Position numbers and translations under genes: made by a program
Part shown: positions 34,057-42,488 of the stretch, piece after piece
How positions within the stretch are numbered: the stretch's first letter is position 1
Layout: each line of letters begins with the position of its first letter
NCBI RefSeq assembly: GCF_020166515.1
Contig: NZ_JAINZT010000007.1
Span: 389,024-453,023, forward strand
Source: Robertkochia flava
GTDB lineage: Bacteria; Bacteroidota; Bacteroidia; Flavobacteriales; Flavobacteriaceae
Direction of reading: 5' to 3'
Length of the DNA: 64,000 bases
Notes under the pieces: model-generated
The model's input: the letters and a program-made list of their open reading frames with translations, nothing else
Databases searched by the model: none
What the model was told of the DNA's origin: nothing

Positions 34057-34389
34057 TTAAAGAATGGGAGAAGGGAGTTTGAGTTGGAGTTGGAGTTGGA
34101 GTTGGAGATGGAGTTGGAGATGGAGTTTGAGTTTGAGTAGGAAGTAGGGAGTTGGAGTTGGAGTAGGGAGTAGGAAATAGGGAGTTTGAGTTTGAGTTTG
34201 AGTTTGAGGGAGCTTCGGATAAAAATACATCTGATACCTAATCTTCTGTATCTCTATCCATTTAGCAGGGATTCCGGCGATCGGATCCCAAATCAAGTGT
34301 CTCTGGCGTCTGAGCTCGTTTAATTGGTTGGAAGTGGACGTAACCTCTCGAAGCGCCCGGGTAATGGCAACTTCAATCCTGTCATTCAA
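34057..34389 (-). CDS. doubtful frame running into a tandem repeat
   Basis: A TTG-initiated frame overlapping the rlpA stop codes for about 58 residues of ordinary composition (for example IWDPIAGIPAKWIEIQKIRY). It then continues as a Leu/Gln/Pro/Thr low-complexity tail made by the hexamer repeat. It may be a gene whose 3' end was invaded by repeat growth, or no gene at all. I do not recognise it. Confidence 0.2.
   Translation of the reverse strand: MNDRIEVAITRALREVTSTSNQLNELRRQRHLIWDPIAGIPAKWIEIQKIRYQMYFYPKLPQTQTQTQTPYFLLPTPTPTPYFLLKLKLHLQLHLQLQLQLQLKLPSPIL
34075..34209. repeat. hexamer repeat (GAGTTG / GAGTTT / GAGTAG)
   Basis: About 22 degenerate copies of a 6-nt unit with GAGTTG and GAGTTT the commonest forms, filling the space between the convergent comM and rlpA-side genes. 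Confidence 0.85.
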
Positions 34390-34744
34390 TAACCTCGATC
34401 TTTACCCTGGTTACTCCTTCCTGTACAAACCCCAGGATCTCTGCAGCTGCCCTGGAAACATCAATGATCCTTTCTTTGGCAAAAGGGCCCCTGTCATTTA
34501 TCCTGACAAGAACTGATTTGTCATTCTCCGGGTTGGTTACCCTCACTAAGGAATTAAACGGCAGGGTAGGATGGGCTGCGGTAAGGGAATCTTTTTGATA
34601 CAGTTCCCCGCTTGCGGTAGGCTTTCCCTCGAATTTATCATGGTAATAGGAGGCCATGCCCTCCAGGGGTATTCCAGGTTCCTTTTCCTGGGCGTTCATA
34701 CTAACAACTGTAAAAAATACCAGGATAGACAAGATCTTTTTCAT
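34382..34744 (-). CDS. rlpA: RlpA-like double-psi beta-barrel protein
   Basis: Exported protein of 120 residues with signal peptide MKKILSILVFFTVVSMNAQ. The double-psi beta-barrel domain shows MASYYHDKFEGKPTASGE, LPFNSLVRVTNPEN and VRINDRGPF, containing the Asp associated with lytic-transglycosylase activity in RlpA. No SPOR domain is present, so it cannot target the septum the way E. coli RlpA does. The probable role is peptidoglycan cleavage or binding. Confidence 0.88.
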   Translation of the reverse strand: MKKILSILVFFTVVSMNAQEKEPGIPLEGMASYYHDKFEGKPTASGELYQKDSLTAAHPTLPFNSLVRVTNPENDKSVLVRINDRGPFAKERIIDVSRAAAEILGFVQEGVTRVKIEVIE

Positions 34745-34820
34745 AAAACAAGGAGATTTATTCTTTGTATTCCGGCTCCATGATTTCGCGGGAATGTCGG
34801 GCAGGGGATCAGTATATTCA

Positions 34821-36245
34821 TTATTGTTTTGCCTGTATTTCGATCATTCGAAGGGCTTTTTCCCTGAGGAGCTTATTATCGGGATTCAATTTCAGGGCTG
34901 CTTCATACATTTTCTGTGCTTCGCCATACCTTTGAAGTTTCTCGAGATTTTGCCCTTTGATATCCACGACCTCCCAGTCGTCTGGTAACTCCAGCAGTAG
35001 GATGTCACTCAACTGGTTACTGATCTCATAATGTCCTTCTCCGAAATGATACCGCTCCAGCCAATAGATATCGATGATGTTGTTATAGCGGTCTTCGGCT
35101 TTTAGCGCTTCGTAATTCTGTACGAGGTTTCCGGCATCGTTCTCTTCTATGTTCATGGCCAGGTCATAGGCAATGGAACGACGGGGAGCCTTGAGCTGGA
35201 ATGGAGGATAGATCAGTTTCAGGGCGATGTCATCCAACAGGCTAACGGAATTTGAAAGGGCAACCACCCCGGTTTGTGTCTTTTTATTATAGCCCACAAA
35301 TGAAGTGTACCCTCCGGTACCTCCATTGTGCAAAAGGATCTCCGTACCCGGTTCAGGTGTAAACACGAACCATCCGTCTTTGTAGAACAACATATCTCTG
35401 CCAAGGTTATGGATACCGGTTTCCACAGTATTTTCAATATCCCTCTGCCCGAATAGAGGATTGGTTTTTACCTGGAACTCCAGGTATTTCAGCAAGTCGT
35501 TGGTAGAGCTGATCAGGCCTCCGGCATACCTGCTGGGTCCTTCGAAATGCCAGAAACTATTCGTGGTGCCGATATTGGTGGGTACCGCCATGACAGAGTC
35601 GATAGCCGCTGCATGACCGGGCCAGGTATTCTGCATACCCGCCTCCAGGGCCAGGCCGGACACCAGTACGCCAAAGTCTTTTTCCGTCTGCTTTTCGATG
35701 ACTTTTCCCAGCACGCCATACCCGAAATTTGAATAGGCCCAGCCTTTTGCGGTATCGGGATCGACCTGGCGTAATTCTTCGTAAAGTTTTTCATCGGTAT
35801 AGCCCTTAAAGGGGTCAGACCATTGATGCGGTGAAAACTGGGCAGATAAGCGGGGTAATCCGCTGCGGTGATTTCGCAGTTCTGCAAGGCTAATATGCTT
35901 TAAGGCGCTGTTTTCTTTTGCGACCTTCTGAAAGAACATATCCAGGGAGGCTTTTGTTTGATCGGCCAGGTATCTTTCGGTCAGGGCTGAGGTAAAGGTT
36001 TTGGTAACCGAACCGATCTCGTAGAGCGTTGTGCTGTCGGGAGTGTTGATCCCCGAGGCTGTATAGCTTCCGTAATTATAGAATTTTTTGTCGCCTTCCC
36101 GGGTAATAATACCTATAGCTACCGAGGGATTAATGTGTTGATCGACCCTTCGAAGAATTTCCTGTTCGATCTGTGGTTGCATTTCCTGGGCCTGGAGGAT
36201 AATTGGAAAACAGAAGAGTGTAATACTCCAGATGAACTTAGTCAT
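34821..36245 (-). CDS. exported serine hydrolase of the beta-lactamase class C / DD-peptidase fold
   Basis: A 474-residue protein with a signal peptide ending in LQAQ (about residue 20). The active site is S79-V-T-K82, with Y171-S-N173 and H306-N-G308 as the second and third motifs, all three intact. A C-terminal extension (about 345-474) contains TPR-like helices (YGEAQKMYEAALKLNPDNK). It may be an esterase, a D-aminopeptidase or a peptidoglycan enzyme; true beta-lactamase activity is not indicated. It precedes rlpA at 76 bases on the same strand. Confidence 0.88.
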   Translation of the reverse strand: MTKFIWSITLFCFPIILQAQEMQPQIEQEILRRVDQHINPSVAIGIITREGDKKFYNYGSYTASGINTPDSTTLYEIGSVTKTFTSALTERYLADQTKASLDMFFQKVAKENSALKHISLAELRNHRSGLPRLSAQFSPHQWSDPFKGYTDEKLYEELRQVDPDTAKGWAYSNFGYGVLGKVIEKQTEKDFGVLVSGLALEAGMQNTWPGHAAAIDSVMAVPTNIGTTNSFWHFEGPSRYAGGLISSTNDLLKYLEFQVKTNPLFGQRDIENTVETGIHNLGRDMLFYKDGWFVFTPEPGTEILLHNGGTGGYTSFVGYNKKTQTGVVALSNSVSLLDDIALKLIYPPFQLKAPRRSIAYDLAMNIEENDAGNLVQNYEALKAEDRYNNIIDIYWLERYHFGEGHYEISNQLSDILLLELPDDWEVVDIKGQNLEKLQRYGEAQKMYEAALKLNPDNKLLREKALRMIEIQAKQ

Positions 36246-36303
36246 GGAGAAGAGGTGATTTATGGGTTACTCCTCAAAAATACACATTCCTGCGGGAAAG
36301 CAT

Positions 36304-37158
36304 CTAATTTTCCAGAAGTGCAATAATACGAAGTGGTCCGCCCGATCCTCCCTTGATCTTCATAGGCAGGGCGATCACCTGGAAGGGGGTATCTGGTAGC
36401 TGGTCCAACCGGGCCAGGTTTTCAAATCCCGGAATGTTTTCTCCTAGCAGGATCACATGGGTTTTGAAATCTTTTGATTGTCCGTAGTCAAGGCTCGGTG
36501 TGTCCAGACCAACCGCCTTGACCTTCCTGTTGTGTACAAGCCAGTTGGCCGCTTCGGGGGCTATACCCGGAAAATGAAGCAGGGCAATGGCATCCTGGCC
36601 ACGCTCTTCTGTGCCGAGGTAGGTCTTTGGATCCGGATAATGACGGGAATGCCCGGTATAAAAGAGAATAATAACGTTATCCGGAATGGGAGTGCCGTGT
36701 TTTTCTTCCCAGGCATTGAGATCCGCGATGCTTACCTGGTAATCCGGGTCTTTCATTGCCTTTTCGGAAACATCGATCTTTATGGCAGTACCCAAAAGGT
36801 TTTCCAGCGGGATGCGGTCAACGGTCTGTTTGCCTTCCGAGAAATGAACAGGGGCATCAATATGGGTGCCACCGTGCTCTGCAGTACAAATATTGTTAGC
36901 TGTATAGTAATACCCGTTTTCAGTTTGTCCGGCAAAGACCGTATCCATTTCAAATTCCCTGGCCGTTACCCAATACACGGTTTCCCTTGAAAACTCATGG
37001 GTGAGGTCTATGATCCTCTGGTCAGAAAGGTCGTATCCTGGATGGGGTTCTTCATTTTTCACGGCAGAGGTACAACCCGTTAACAGCACAAGAGCAATCA
37101 AGAGGCAGGTGTGCAGTTGATATGGTAATAACGATCGCCTGGAAAAGCTATTGATCAT
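36304..37158 (-). CDS. cyclase-family (kynurenine formamidase-like) lipoprotein
   Basis: Metal-dependent hydrolase of the cyclase family, 284 residues from the ATG chosen. The diagnostic HGGTHIDAPVHF (95-106) supplies metal ligands. A lipobox LLTGC places an acylated Cys at 29, so the enzyme is exported and anchored, unlike cytoplasmic KynB. Substrates of this family include formylkynurenine and other cyclic amides or esters; none can be chosen here. Another ATG eight codons upstream would disturb the signal peptide. It starts 33 bases after the stop of the first adenylate cyclase and may be co-transcribed with it. Confidence 0.85.
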   Translation of the reverse strand: MINSFSRRSLLPYQLHTCLLIALVLLTGCTSAVKNEEPHPGYDLSDQRIIDLTHEFSRETVYWVTAREFEMDTVFAGQTENGYYYTANNICTAEHGGTHIDAPVHFSEGKQTVDRIPLENLLGTAIKIDVSEKAMKDPDYQVSIADLNAWEEKHGTPIPDNVIILFYTGHSRHYPDPKTYLGTEERGQDAIALLHFPGIAPEAANWLVHNRKVKAVGLDTPSLDYGQSKDFKTHVILLGENIPGFENLARLDQLPDTPFQVIALPMKIKGGSGGPLRIIALLEN

Positions 37159-37191
37159 GTTAATAGAATATTCACAGTTCATATAAACAGG

Positions 37192-39027
37192 TCAGGTGGT
37201 TACATTGAATTCCCGGTAGACTTCCTTTTTCTTCTCTTCAGTCAGGCCATTGACGAAATACATTTTCATCATGCCCTTATTTTTAACATCGACCATTCCC
37301 CTGAAGGTGCATTCAAATTTGTCTTTAATGATCTTATAGGTATTTTCGGAGACGTTGATACGTCCCGGTTCTGAATTCGATTCCATGCGCGAGGCGATAT
37401 TCACTGTATCCCCCCAGATGTCGTAAACGAACTTTTTGGTTCCAACCACCCCGGCAATAACAGGGCCTGTATTGATCCCGATCCGTATCTCGAACCTGGT
37501 GGGGTCGTCCGGGTCTTCCTGTTTGACCTTTTCCACAAATTCTGCCATCTCAAAGGCGGCCATGACCATCCTTGCCGCATGGTCTTCACTGGGGAAGGGG
37601 AGTCCACCGGCACACATATAGGCATCTCCCATGGTTTTGATCTTTTCCAGGTTAAATTTTTCCATGATCTCATCGAACCTGGAGAAATAGAAATCCACCC
37701 GCCGGACCAGCTCCTCGGGATCCATGTCTTCAGAATAGCGGGTAAATCCACGGAAATCCGCGAACATTACCGAGACTGATTCAAATTTTTTAGCTTTTAC
37801 CCTTCCGTTCTCTTTGAGTTCATCGGCGGTTTCATCGGGAAGAATGTTTCGCAACAGGGCATCAGAGCGGTTTTTTTCCTTTTCAATGATCCGGCTTGTC
37901 TTCCGTATATATTTGAAGCGGTTGAATAATCCGAAGATCAGAAGCGACAGCAATACCACCACCGTTACGGATACGATACTCACGGTGCGCTGCCTGTTTG
38001 CCCTTAGCGATTGTATCTCTGCTTCCTTGGCCATGAGGTCCACCTCCTTTTGCTTATTGGCTACCTCGAACTCATTTCTGAGGTTAGCCATGCGCTGAAT
38101 GGTAGGCAGGTTGATGGCGCTGTCAAGGTAGGCCTTGTGTTTTTTATAGTGCTCCAGGGCAGCAGCATAGTCATTCCTGTTCAGGTAGATCTCATATAAA
38201 TTGAGATAGGTATTGGCAAGTTCAGAGTTTGCCCTTATGTTTTTCCCTATGGAAATAGCACGCTCTGCATATTTTTTAGCTTCCCCGTAATTGTTTTGTT
38301 CCTGTGCGAGGTCAGTCAGGTAATTGTAATACTCCACCGCTGCTTCCGGGCGGGATTCGATGGAATTGTCGGCACCGCTTTCTATCAGTCGCTTTGCCTT
38401 TTCGTATTCGCCCTTTTTAAAATAATAGACTCCGAGGTTTCCATCGAGGAAGTACTTATGGCTGTCGTTGTTAATAGAGTCAAAACTTACCTTGCTTAAC
38501 TCCAGGTATTTATATGCGGAATCCAGTTGGTTGTTACGCAGGTAAAAATCACTGAAATTAAAATATAAGGCTCCCAGGTGGTAATATTCTGTATTTTCCA
38601 TGTTTAACAGAATGTCCAGACCTTTCCGGAACGAGCGTAATGCTTCCGAATTATTATTTACTTTACTGTAGGTAAAGCCCAGGTGGTTATTTAAATACGC
38701 CCAGTAGGCACTGTCAATACTTTTTGCAATGGTGATGGCGGCAAGGGTTTCCTGTATATCCTGGTCGTAATCGCTCATATCCATATAGGCATAGGCCTTG
38801 TACAGGTGCCCTTTCATCATGGCGTCCTGGTTGTTTAATCGTTTGGCCAGGTCCACCAAGGTATCCCCGTAAGCGATCCGCTCCGGAGCAGCAATGGCTG
38901 AATTGTATGAAAGTTCAAACAGCAGCTCCAGTTTTTCCTCGGGTTCCAGGCTTTTCTCCTTGTAGGTTTTTATAAGCGAATCGATGGAGATAGCTTCCTG
39001 TGCTGATAGCGGAGAGATAATACACAA
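37192..39027 (-). CDS. TPR-adenylate cyclase 1 (N-terminus broken by a TGA)
   Basis: Class III nucleotide cyclase with an exported TPR sensor region. From TTG 39027 it has 611 residues: TPR helices about 30-300, a heptad-like linker 315-348, one membrane helix 349-369, and the cyclase domain 415-590. Metal ligands D424 and D468, adenine-selecting K464 and D536, and transition-state N543 and R547 are all present, so ATP is the predicted substrate. The TTG start leaves only MCIISPLSAQ of the signal peptide. The rest is coded upstream in frame behind a TGA (see 39028-39093). The gene may be inactive or mislocalised unless the stop is a sequencing error. Confidence 0.85.
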   Translation of the reverse strand: MCIISPLSAQEAISIDSLIKTYKEKSLEPEEKLELLFELSYNSAIAAPERIAYGDTLVDLAKRLNNQDAMMKGHLYKAYAYMDMSDYDQDIQETLAAITIAKSIDSAYWAYLNNHLGFTYSKVNNNSEALRSFRKGLDILLNMENTEYYHLGALYFNFSDFYLRNNQLDSAYKYLELSKVSFDSINNDSHKYFLDGNLGVYYFKKGEYEKAKRLIESGADNSIESRPEAAVEYYNYLTDLAQEQNNYGEAKKYAERAISIGKNIRANSELANTYLNLYEIYLNRNDYAAALEHYKKHKAYLDSAINLPTIQRMANLRNEFEVANKQKEVDLMAKEAEIQSLRANRQRTVSIVSVTVVVLLSLLIFGLFNRFKYIRKTSRIIEKEKNRSDALLRNILPDETADELKENGRVKAKKFESVSVMFADFRGFTRYSEDMDPEELVRRVDFYFSRFDEIMEKFNLEKIKTMGDAYMCAGGLPFPSEDHAARMVMAAFEMAEFVEKVKQEDPDDPTRFEIRIGINTGPVIAGVVGTKKFVYDIWGDTVNIASRMESNSEPGRINVSENTYKIIKDKFECTFRGMVDVKNKGMMKMYFVNGLTEEKKKEVYREFNVTT

Positions 39028-39093
39028 TGCACCCAGCCAGATCCATATGGAAAAGGAAAAACTGCGGGATATTCAGGTTCTGGTGTATTTCAT
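39028..39093 (-). other. interrupted signal-peptide codons of TPR-adenylate cyclase 1
   Basis: In the frame of the cyclase, ATG at 39093-39091 opens MKYTRT, then TGA at 39075-39073, then ISRSFSFSIWIWLGA leading straight into the coding frame at 39027. Ignoring the TGA gives a normal signal peptide with a basic n-region and hydrophobic core. One base change (for example CGA to TGA) explains the break. Confidence 0.7.
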
Positions 39094-39114
39094 ATGGTAA
39101 AAGGATGGTTACGC

Positions 39115-39603
39115 CTAACGAACCCGTATATCCGGATCAATATTAAACATGCGGTTTAGCGGCTCTCCATTTCTTATCACCGTAAACTTCAGCAAATATT
39201 TACAGGATGCCTCTCCTGTGCTCTGGGTAACCTGAACCGTTACGGTTTTGGCTCCTTCGCCGGTTCCCGGTAATTCCCGTCGGTTGTCCGGAAAAGGATT
39301 GGGTCCTCTTACGTAAAGGATCTGCTCGATGTTAACGATATCGCTTCCGTTCATGGCAACGCCCTTCCATTGTACAATATCTTCCAGGTTCACCGTAATA
39401 CTATAGGCTTCATTGCTGACTCCTTCCTCCTGGCCGAAATTACAAACGCTTCCCAACTCCGGGTCCGGAATGTTTGTACTTATCTGTTCGGTGTCCACAT
39501 AAAGGGTAACCACATGAGTTTCCTGTGCATGGACAAATGCGCTCATAAAGAAAAATAAGGGCATAAATAACTGGAGAGAACGACTAAAAAAATTAATTTT
39601 CAT
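39115..39603 (-). CDS. small family protein 1 (IDPDIR type), secreted form
   Basis: A 162-residue protein with a signal peptide ending in FVHAQ. The mature part opens with VVTLYVDT, has CNFGQEE, an IVQWKGVAMNG turn, GPNPFPD, a late Cys in SCKYLLKFTVI, and ends in FNIDPDIRVR. The same pattern is in the proteins at 39679-40089 and 44420-44908. Alternating strands suggest a beta-sandwich, with a possible disulphide between the two cysteines. I do not recognise a named family. It lies 21 bases upstream of the interrupted cyclase 1 frame. Confidence 0.75.
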   Translation of the reverse strand: MKINFFSRSLQLFMPLFFFMSAFVHAQETHVVTLYVDTEQISTNIPDPELGSVCNFGQEEGVSNEAYSITVNLEDIVQWKGVAMNGSDIVNIEQILYVRGPNPFPDNRRELPGTGEGAKTVTVQVTQSTGEASCKYLLKFTVIRNGEPLNRMFNIDPDIRVR

Positions 39604-39678
39604 ACTAGTTTGGTTTTAGTGAATATAGATGAAAAAGAGCGATGGGCAGGTGGTTCGTGTGAAGGAGGGACGCCATAT

Positions 39679-40089
39679 TTATCGTATCCGTATATCCGGG
39701 TCTATGGTATAGGTTCCCATCTTATTACTTACACTGAATATGATGTTATATCTGCAATTCCCGGGTTTTCCGGTATTATTTCGAATCCTGCAGGATACTG
39801 TGCCGGGATTTGGTCCGCGGGAAAGCACGTTAACGTTTTGCCCGAAGGCCGGTATGCCATCCTTCCAGGAAATGACTTCAATAATAACTTCATCCTTGCC
39901 ATTCTTTGATACCCCTTCCCAGATCACTTCATCGTTCTTGTCTACTTCAATATAAAAATCCTCGAGGGATGCATTCTGCGCTTCCTGTTGCGGGCCGAAA
40001 TCACAGGTTTCATGTAAGTTGGTTTGATCTACATTACTGGTGTCTACCCGTAAGGTAACTATACGGGTATTGTGGTTGGTTGCCATCAT
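39679..40089 (-). CDS. small family protein 2 (IDPDIR type), cytoplasmic form
   Basis: A 136-residue paralogue of its neighbour without any signal peptide. Conserved features are IVTLRVDT, CDFGPQQ, a VIWEGVSKNGKDEV turn, NCRYNIIFSV and the end YTIDPDIRIR. Absence of an export signal is striking because the neighbour is secreted and the third member is a lipoprotein. It begins 265 bases after the stop of cyclase 2, past an inverted repeat, and is 75 bases from protein 1. Function unknown. Confidence 0.72.
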   Translation of the reverse strand: MMATNHNTRIVTLRVDTSNVDQTNLHETCDFGPQQEAQNASLEDFYIEVDKNDEVIWEGVSKNGKDEVIIEVISWKDGIPAFGQNVNVLSRGPNPGTVSCRIRNNTGKPGNCRYNIIFSVSNKMGTYTIDPDIRIR

Positions 40090-40250
40090 GATGAATACGT
40101 TTTATCATTCGTAATTAAAACAACATGGCATTTCAGGTAATTCAACAGAAAGATCTGTGGGGGAGATTTTCTTTAAATTCGGGAAAAATCATGTTAAGAT
40201 ACACAAAATCAGTAAGGTGCGAAAGTTTGCTTCGTATTAAAATTCTTTAT

Positions 40251-40281
40251 CCGATATAAGTAACTACTTATAGGATATCGG
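40251..40281. other. interrupted inverted repeat between cyclase 2 and small protein 2
   Basis: The arms CCGATA (40251-40256) with TATCGG (40276-40281) enclose TAAGTA (40257-40262) with TACTTA (40265-40270), with a 5-base bulge on one side. It may be an operator or a weak terminator for cyclase 2; there is no T-run. Confidence 0.4.
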
Positions 40282-40354
40282 TATCTTATCTCGAATCTTC
40301 TGCTTCAGAACAGGGGGTATTCCTTCTGGAGTGACCAGTCTTGAATTTGATTTG

Positions 40355-42304
40355 CTATGGAATTTTGTTGGTAGTACTTTTTTCCCCCTTAAAGACCTTA
40401 TGGTGCTCCTGGGTTAGAGGATTTACGTAGTACATCTTCATCATCCCTTTATTCTTGACTTCCACCATACCTCTGAAGGTACAATCGAATCGGTCCTTAA
40501 TCCTCTGGTAGGTATTTTCAGAGACGTTTATACGCCCGGGTTCCGAATTGGATTCCATCCTGGAGGCGATATTGACGGTATCTCCCCAGATGTCATAAAC
40601 AAATTTCTTGGTACCTACCACCCCGGCCACGACAGGGCCGGTATTGATCCCAATGCGTACCTCAAACCGGGTAGGGTCATCCGGATCCTCCTTTTTAACC
40701 TGATCTACGAATGCGGCCATTTCATAGGCAGCCATCACCATTCTTATGGCATGGTCATCCTCGGGGAAGGGAAGGCCGCCGGCACACATATAGGCATCAC
40801 CCATAGTCTTGATCTTTTCCAGGTTGTATTTTTCCATGATGGCATCGAAGGCCGAAAAATAGAAGTCTACCCTTTTTACCAGTTCTTCAGGATCCATATC
40901 TTCCGAATACCTGGTAAACCCCTCGAAATCTGCAAACATGACGGAAACCGAACTGAATTTCTTTGCTTTGACTCTTCCGTGTTCCTTGAGTTCATTCGCA
41001 GTTTCATCAGGAAGAATATTGCGCAATAAGGCATCAGACCGGTTTTTTTCGTCTTCAATGACCCTGCTGGTTTTTCGGATGTATTTAAACCGATTGAATA
41101 ACCCGAAGATCAGGAGAGAAAGCAAGACCACGAAAGTCACCGATACCAGACTTATGGTGCGTTGCCGGCTCGCCCGGAGTTGCTGTATCTCGGCTTCCTT
41201 AACCAGGAGATCCACTTCCTTTTGTTTATTGGCCACCTCGAATTCATTTCTCAGGTTGGCCATCTTCTGAATGGTGGGCAGGTTCACGGCACTGTCCTGG
41301 TATTGCTTGTACCTGATAAAGTATTCCAGGGCCTGTTTTGGTTTATTCTGCGCCTCATAGATTTCATATAAATTGAAATACGTAGCGATCAGTTCATTAA
41401 TGGTCCCTGTGTTTTCTCCAATTTCCAGGGCCTTCCCGGCATAAGTATTGGCTTTATCATAGGCTTCCTGAAGCAGGGCAAGATCCGTAAGGTGATTGTA
41501 GTATTCCATGGCGCCCTCAGGGTATTGGGATTCGAGTTCCCGGGCTGCATGGAGAATCAGGGGTTCTGCCTTGTCAACCTGCCCGGATTTCAAAAAATAC
41601 ACTCCTGTATTTCCATCGATATAAGGATCGTAATCGTCTACATTGATGGCTGCGAAAGCGCCTTTACTTTTCTGAAGGTACACATAGGCCGAATCCAGTT
41701 GATCGTTCTGCAAATAAGTGTCTCCCAGATTGTAATACATACTTGCTAAGTACAACCGGTGCGTTGAGTCCACTTCCATTTGCAGGGCAATCGCCTGTTT
41801 TAAATACTTTTCGGCCAAAGGAAAATTTCCGGACTGGGTGTATACATACCCCAGGGAATTGTAGGCGTTGGCTATGCCCTTGTACCGTATCCGGTCTGCA
41901 ACTTTTATGGCTTCCAGGTTCTCTCGGATACTCTCAGATAATGATCCCATATCCTCAAACGCATGTGCCCTGTTCAGGTGTGCACTGATCAGGGATATGG
42001 AGTCCTTTTGTTTTTTCGCAAGGACCAGCATGGTGTCTCCATAGGCAATACGCGTAGGATAGGCAATGGTGTTATTAAAGGTTATTTCGTTGAGGAATTT
42101 TAATTTTTCCTCGTCATTTAAACGTTCCGAATGATAAAAACGAATAAGGGAGTCTATGGAAAGACTGTCATTGGAATAAAGTTCAAGTGCAGCAGCAGGG
42201 GTTTGCTGTCCAAAAACAACGAAAGGGAAAAACATCAGACATTGCAGGATCAACCAGTACGGTATCCCTTGGAAGTGCAGTTTAGCAGGATTCCCTGTCA
42301 TCAT
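40355..42304 (-). CDS. TPR-adenylate cyclase 2
   Basis: Class III adenylate cyclase of 649 residues with the same layout as its neighbours: signal peptide (to about 33, ending FGQQ), TPR helices about 60-340, linker, one membrane helix and the cyclase domain (last ~200 residues). ADFEGFT gives the first metal Asp, EKIKTMGDAYM the adenine-selecting Lys and second metal Asp, and VYDIWGDTVNIASRMES the adenine-selecting Asp and catalytic Asn and Arg. Its C-terminal half is nearly identical to cyclase 1 while the TPR part has diverged. The TPR part is expected outside the inner membrane, the cyclase inside. Confidence 0.9.
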   Translation of the reverse strand: MMTGNPAKLHFQGIPYWLILQCLMFFPFVVFGQQTPAAALELYSNDSLSIDSLIRFYHSERLNDEEKLKFLNEITFNNTIAYPTRIAYGDTMLVLAKKQKDSISLISAHLNRAHAFEDMGSLSESIRENLEAIKVADRIRYKGIANAYNSLGYVYTQSGNFPLAEKYLKQAIALQMEVDSTHRLYLASMYYNLGDTYLQNDQLDSAYVYLQKSKGAFAAINVDDYDPYIDGNTGVYFLKSGQVDKAEPLILHAARELESQYPEGAMEYYNHLTDLALLQEAYDKANTYAGKALEIGENTGTINELIATYFNLYEIYEAQNKPKQALEYFIRYKQYQDSAVNLPTIQKMANLRNEFEVANKQKEVDLLVKEAEIQQLRASRQRTISLVSVTFVVLLSLLIFGLFNRFKYIRKTSRVIEDEKNRSDALLRNILPDETANELKEHGRVKAKKFSSVSVMFADFEGFTRYSEDMDPEELVKRVDFYFSAFDAIMEKYNLEKIKTMGDAYMCAGGLPFPEDDHAIRMVMAAYEMAAFVDQVKKEDPDDPTRFEVRIGINTGPVVAGVVGTKKFVYDIWGDTVNIASRMESNSEPGRINVSENTYQRIKDRFDCTFRGMVEVKNKGMMKMYYVNPLTQEHHKVFKGEKSTTNKIP

Positions 42305-42423
42305 CAGGATTTTAGATATGAATTTTCAAAGCCAGGGCGGGCAGGTTGCTATTGGAAAATGGCAGTGTATTTTAGGGCAGGATAAACAATAAATGAAGTT
42401 ACATAAATTCGTGGGTTTTATTT

Positions 42424-42455
42424 GACCCGGATAGCAGAAAATGCTATCGCCGGTC
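42424..42455. other. GC-rich hairpin between cyclases 3 and 2
   Basis: The core arms GATAGCA and TGCTATC around a GAAAA loop are extended by GACC/GGTC pairs. It lies 33 bases after the cyclase 3 stop, without a T-run on the coding strand. It could stabilise the upstream mRNA or partly terminate it. Confidence 0.45.
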
Positions 42456-42488
42456 TTAAGAAATTGTAAGGGGAGGGATTTGGGTTAT

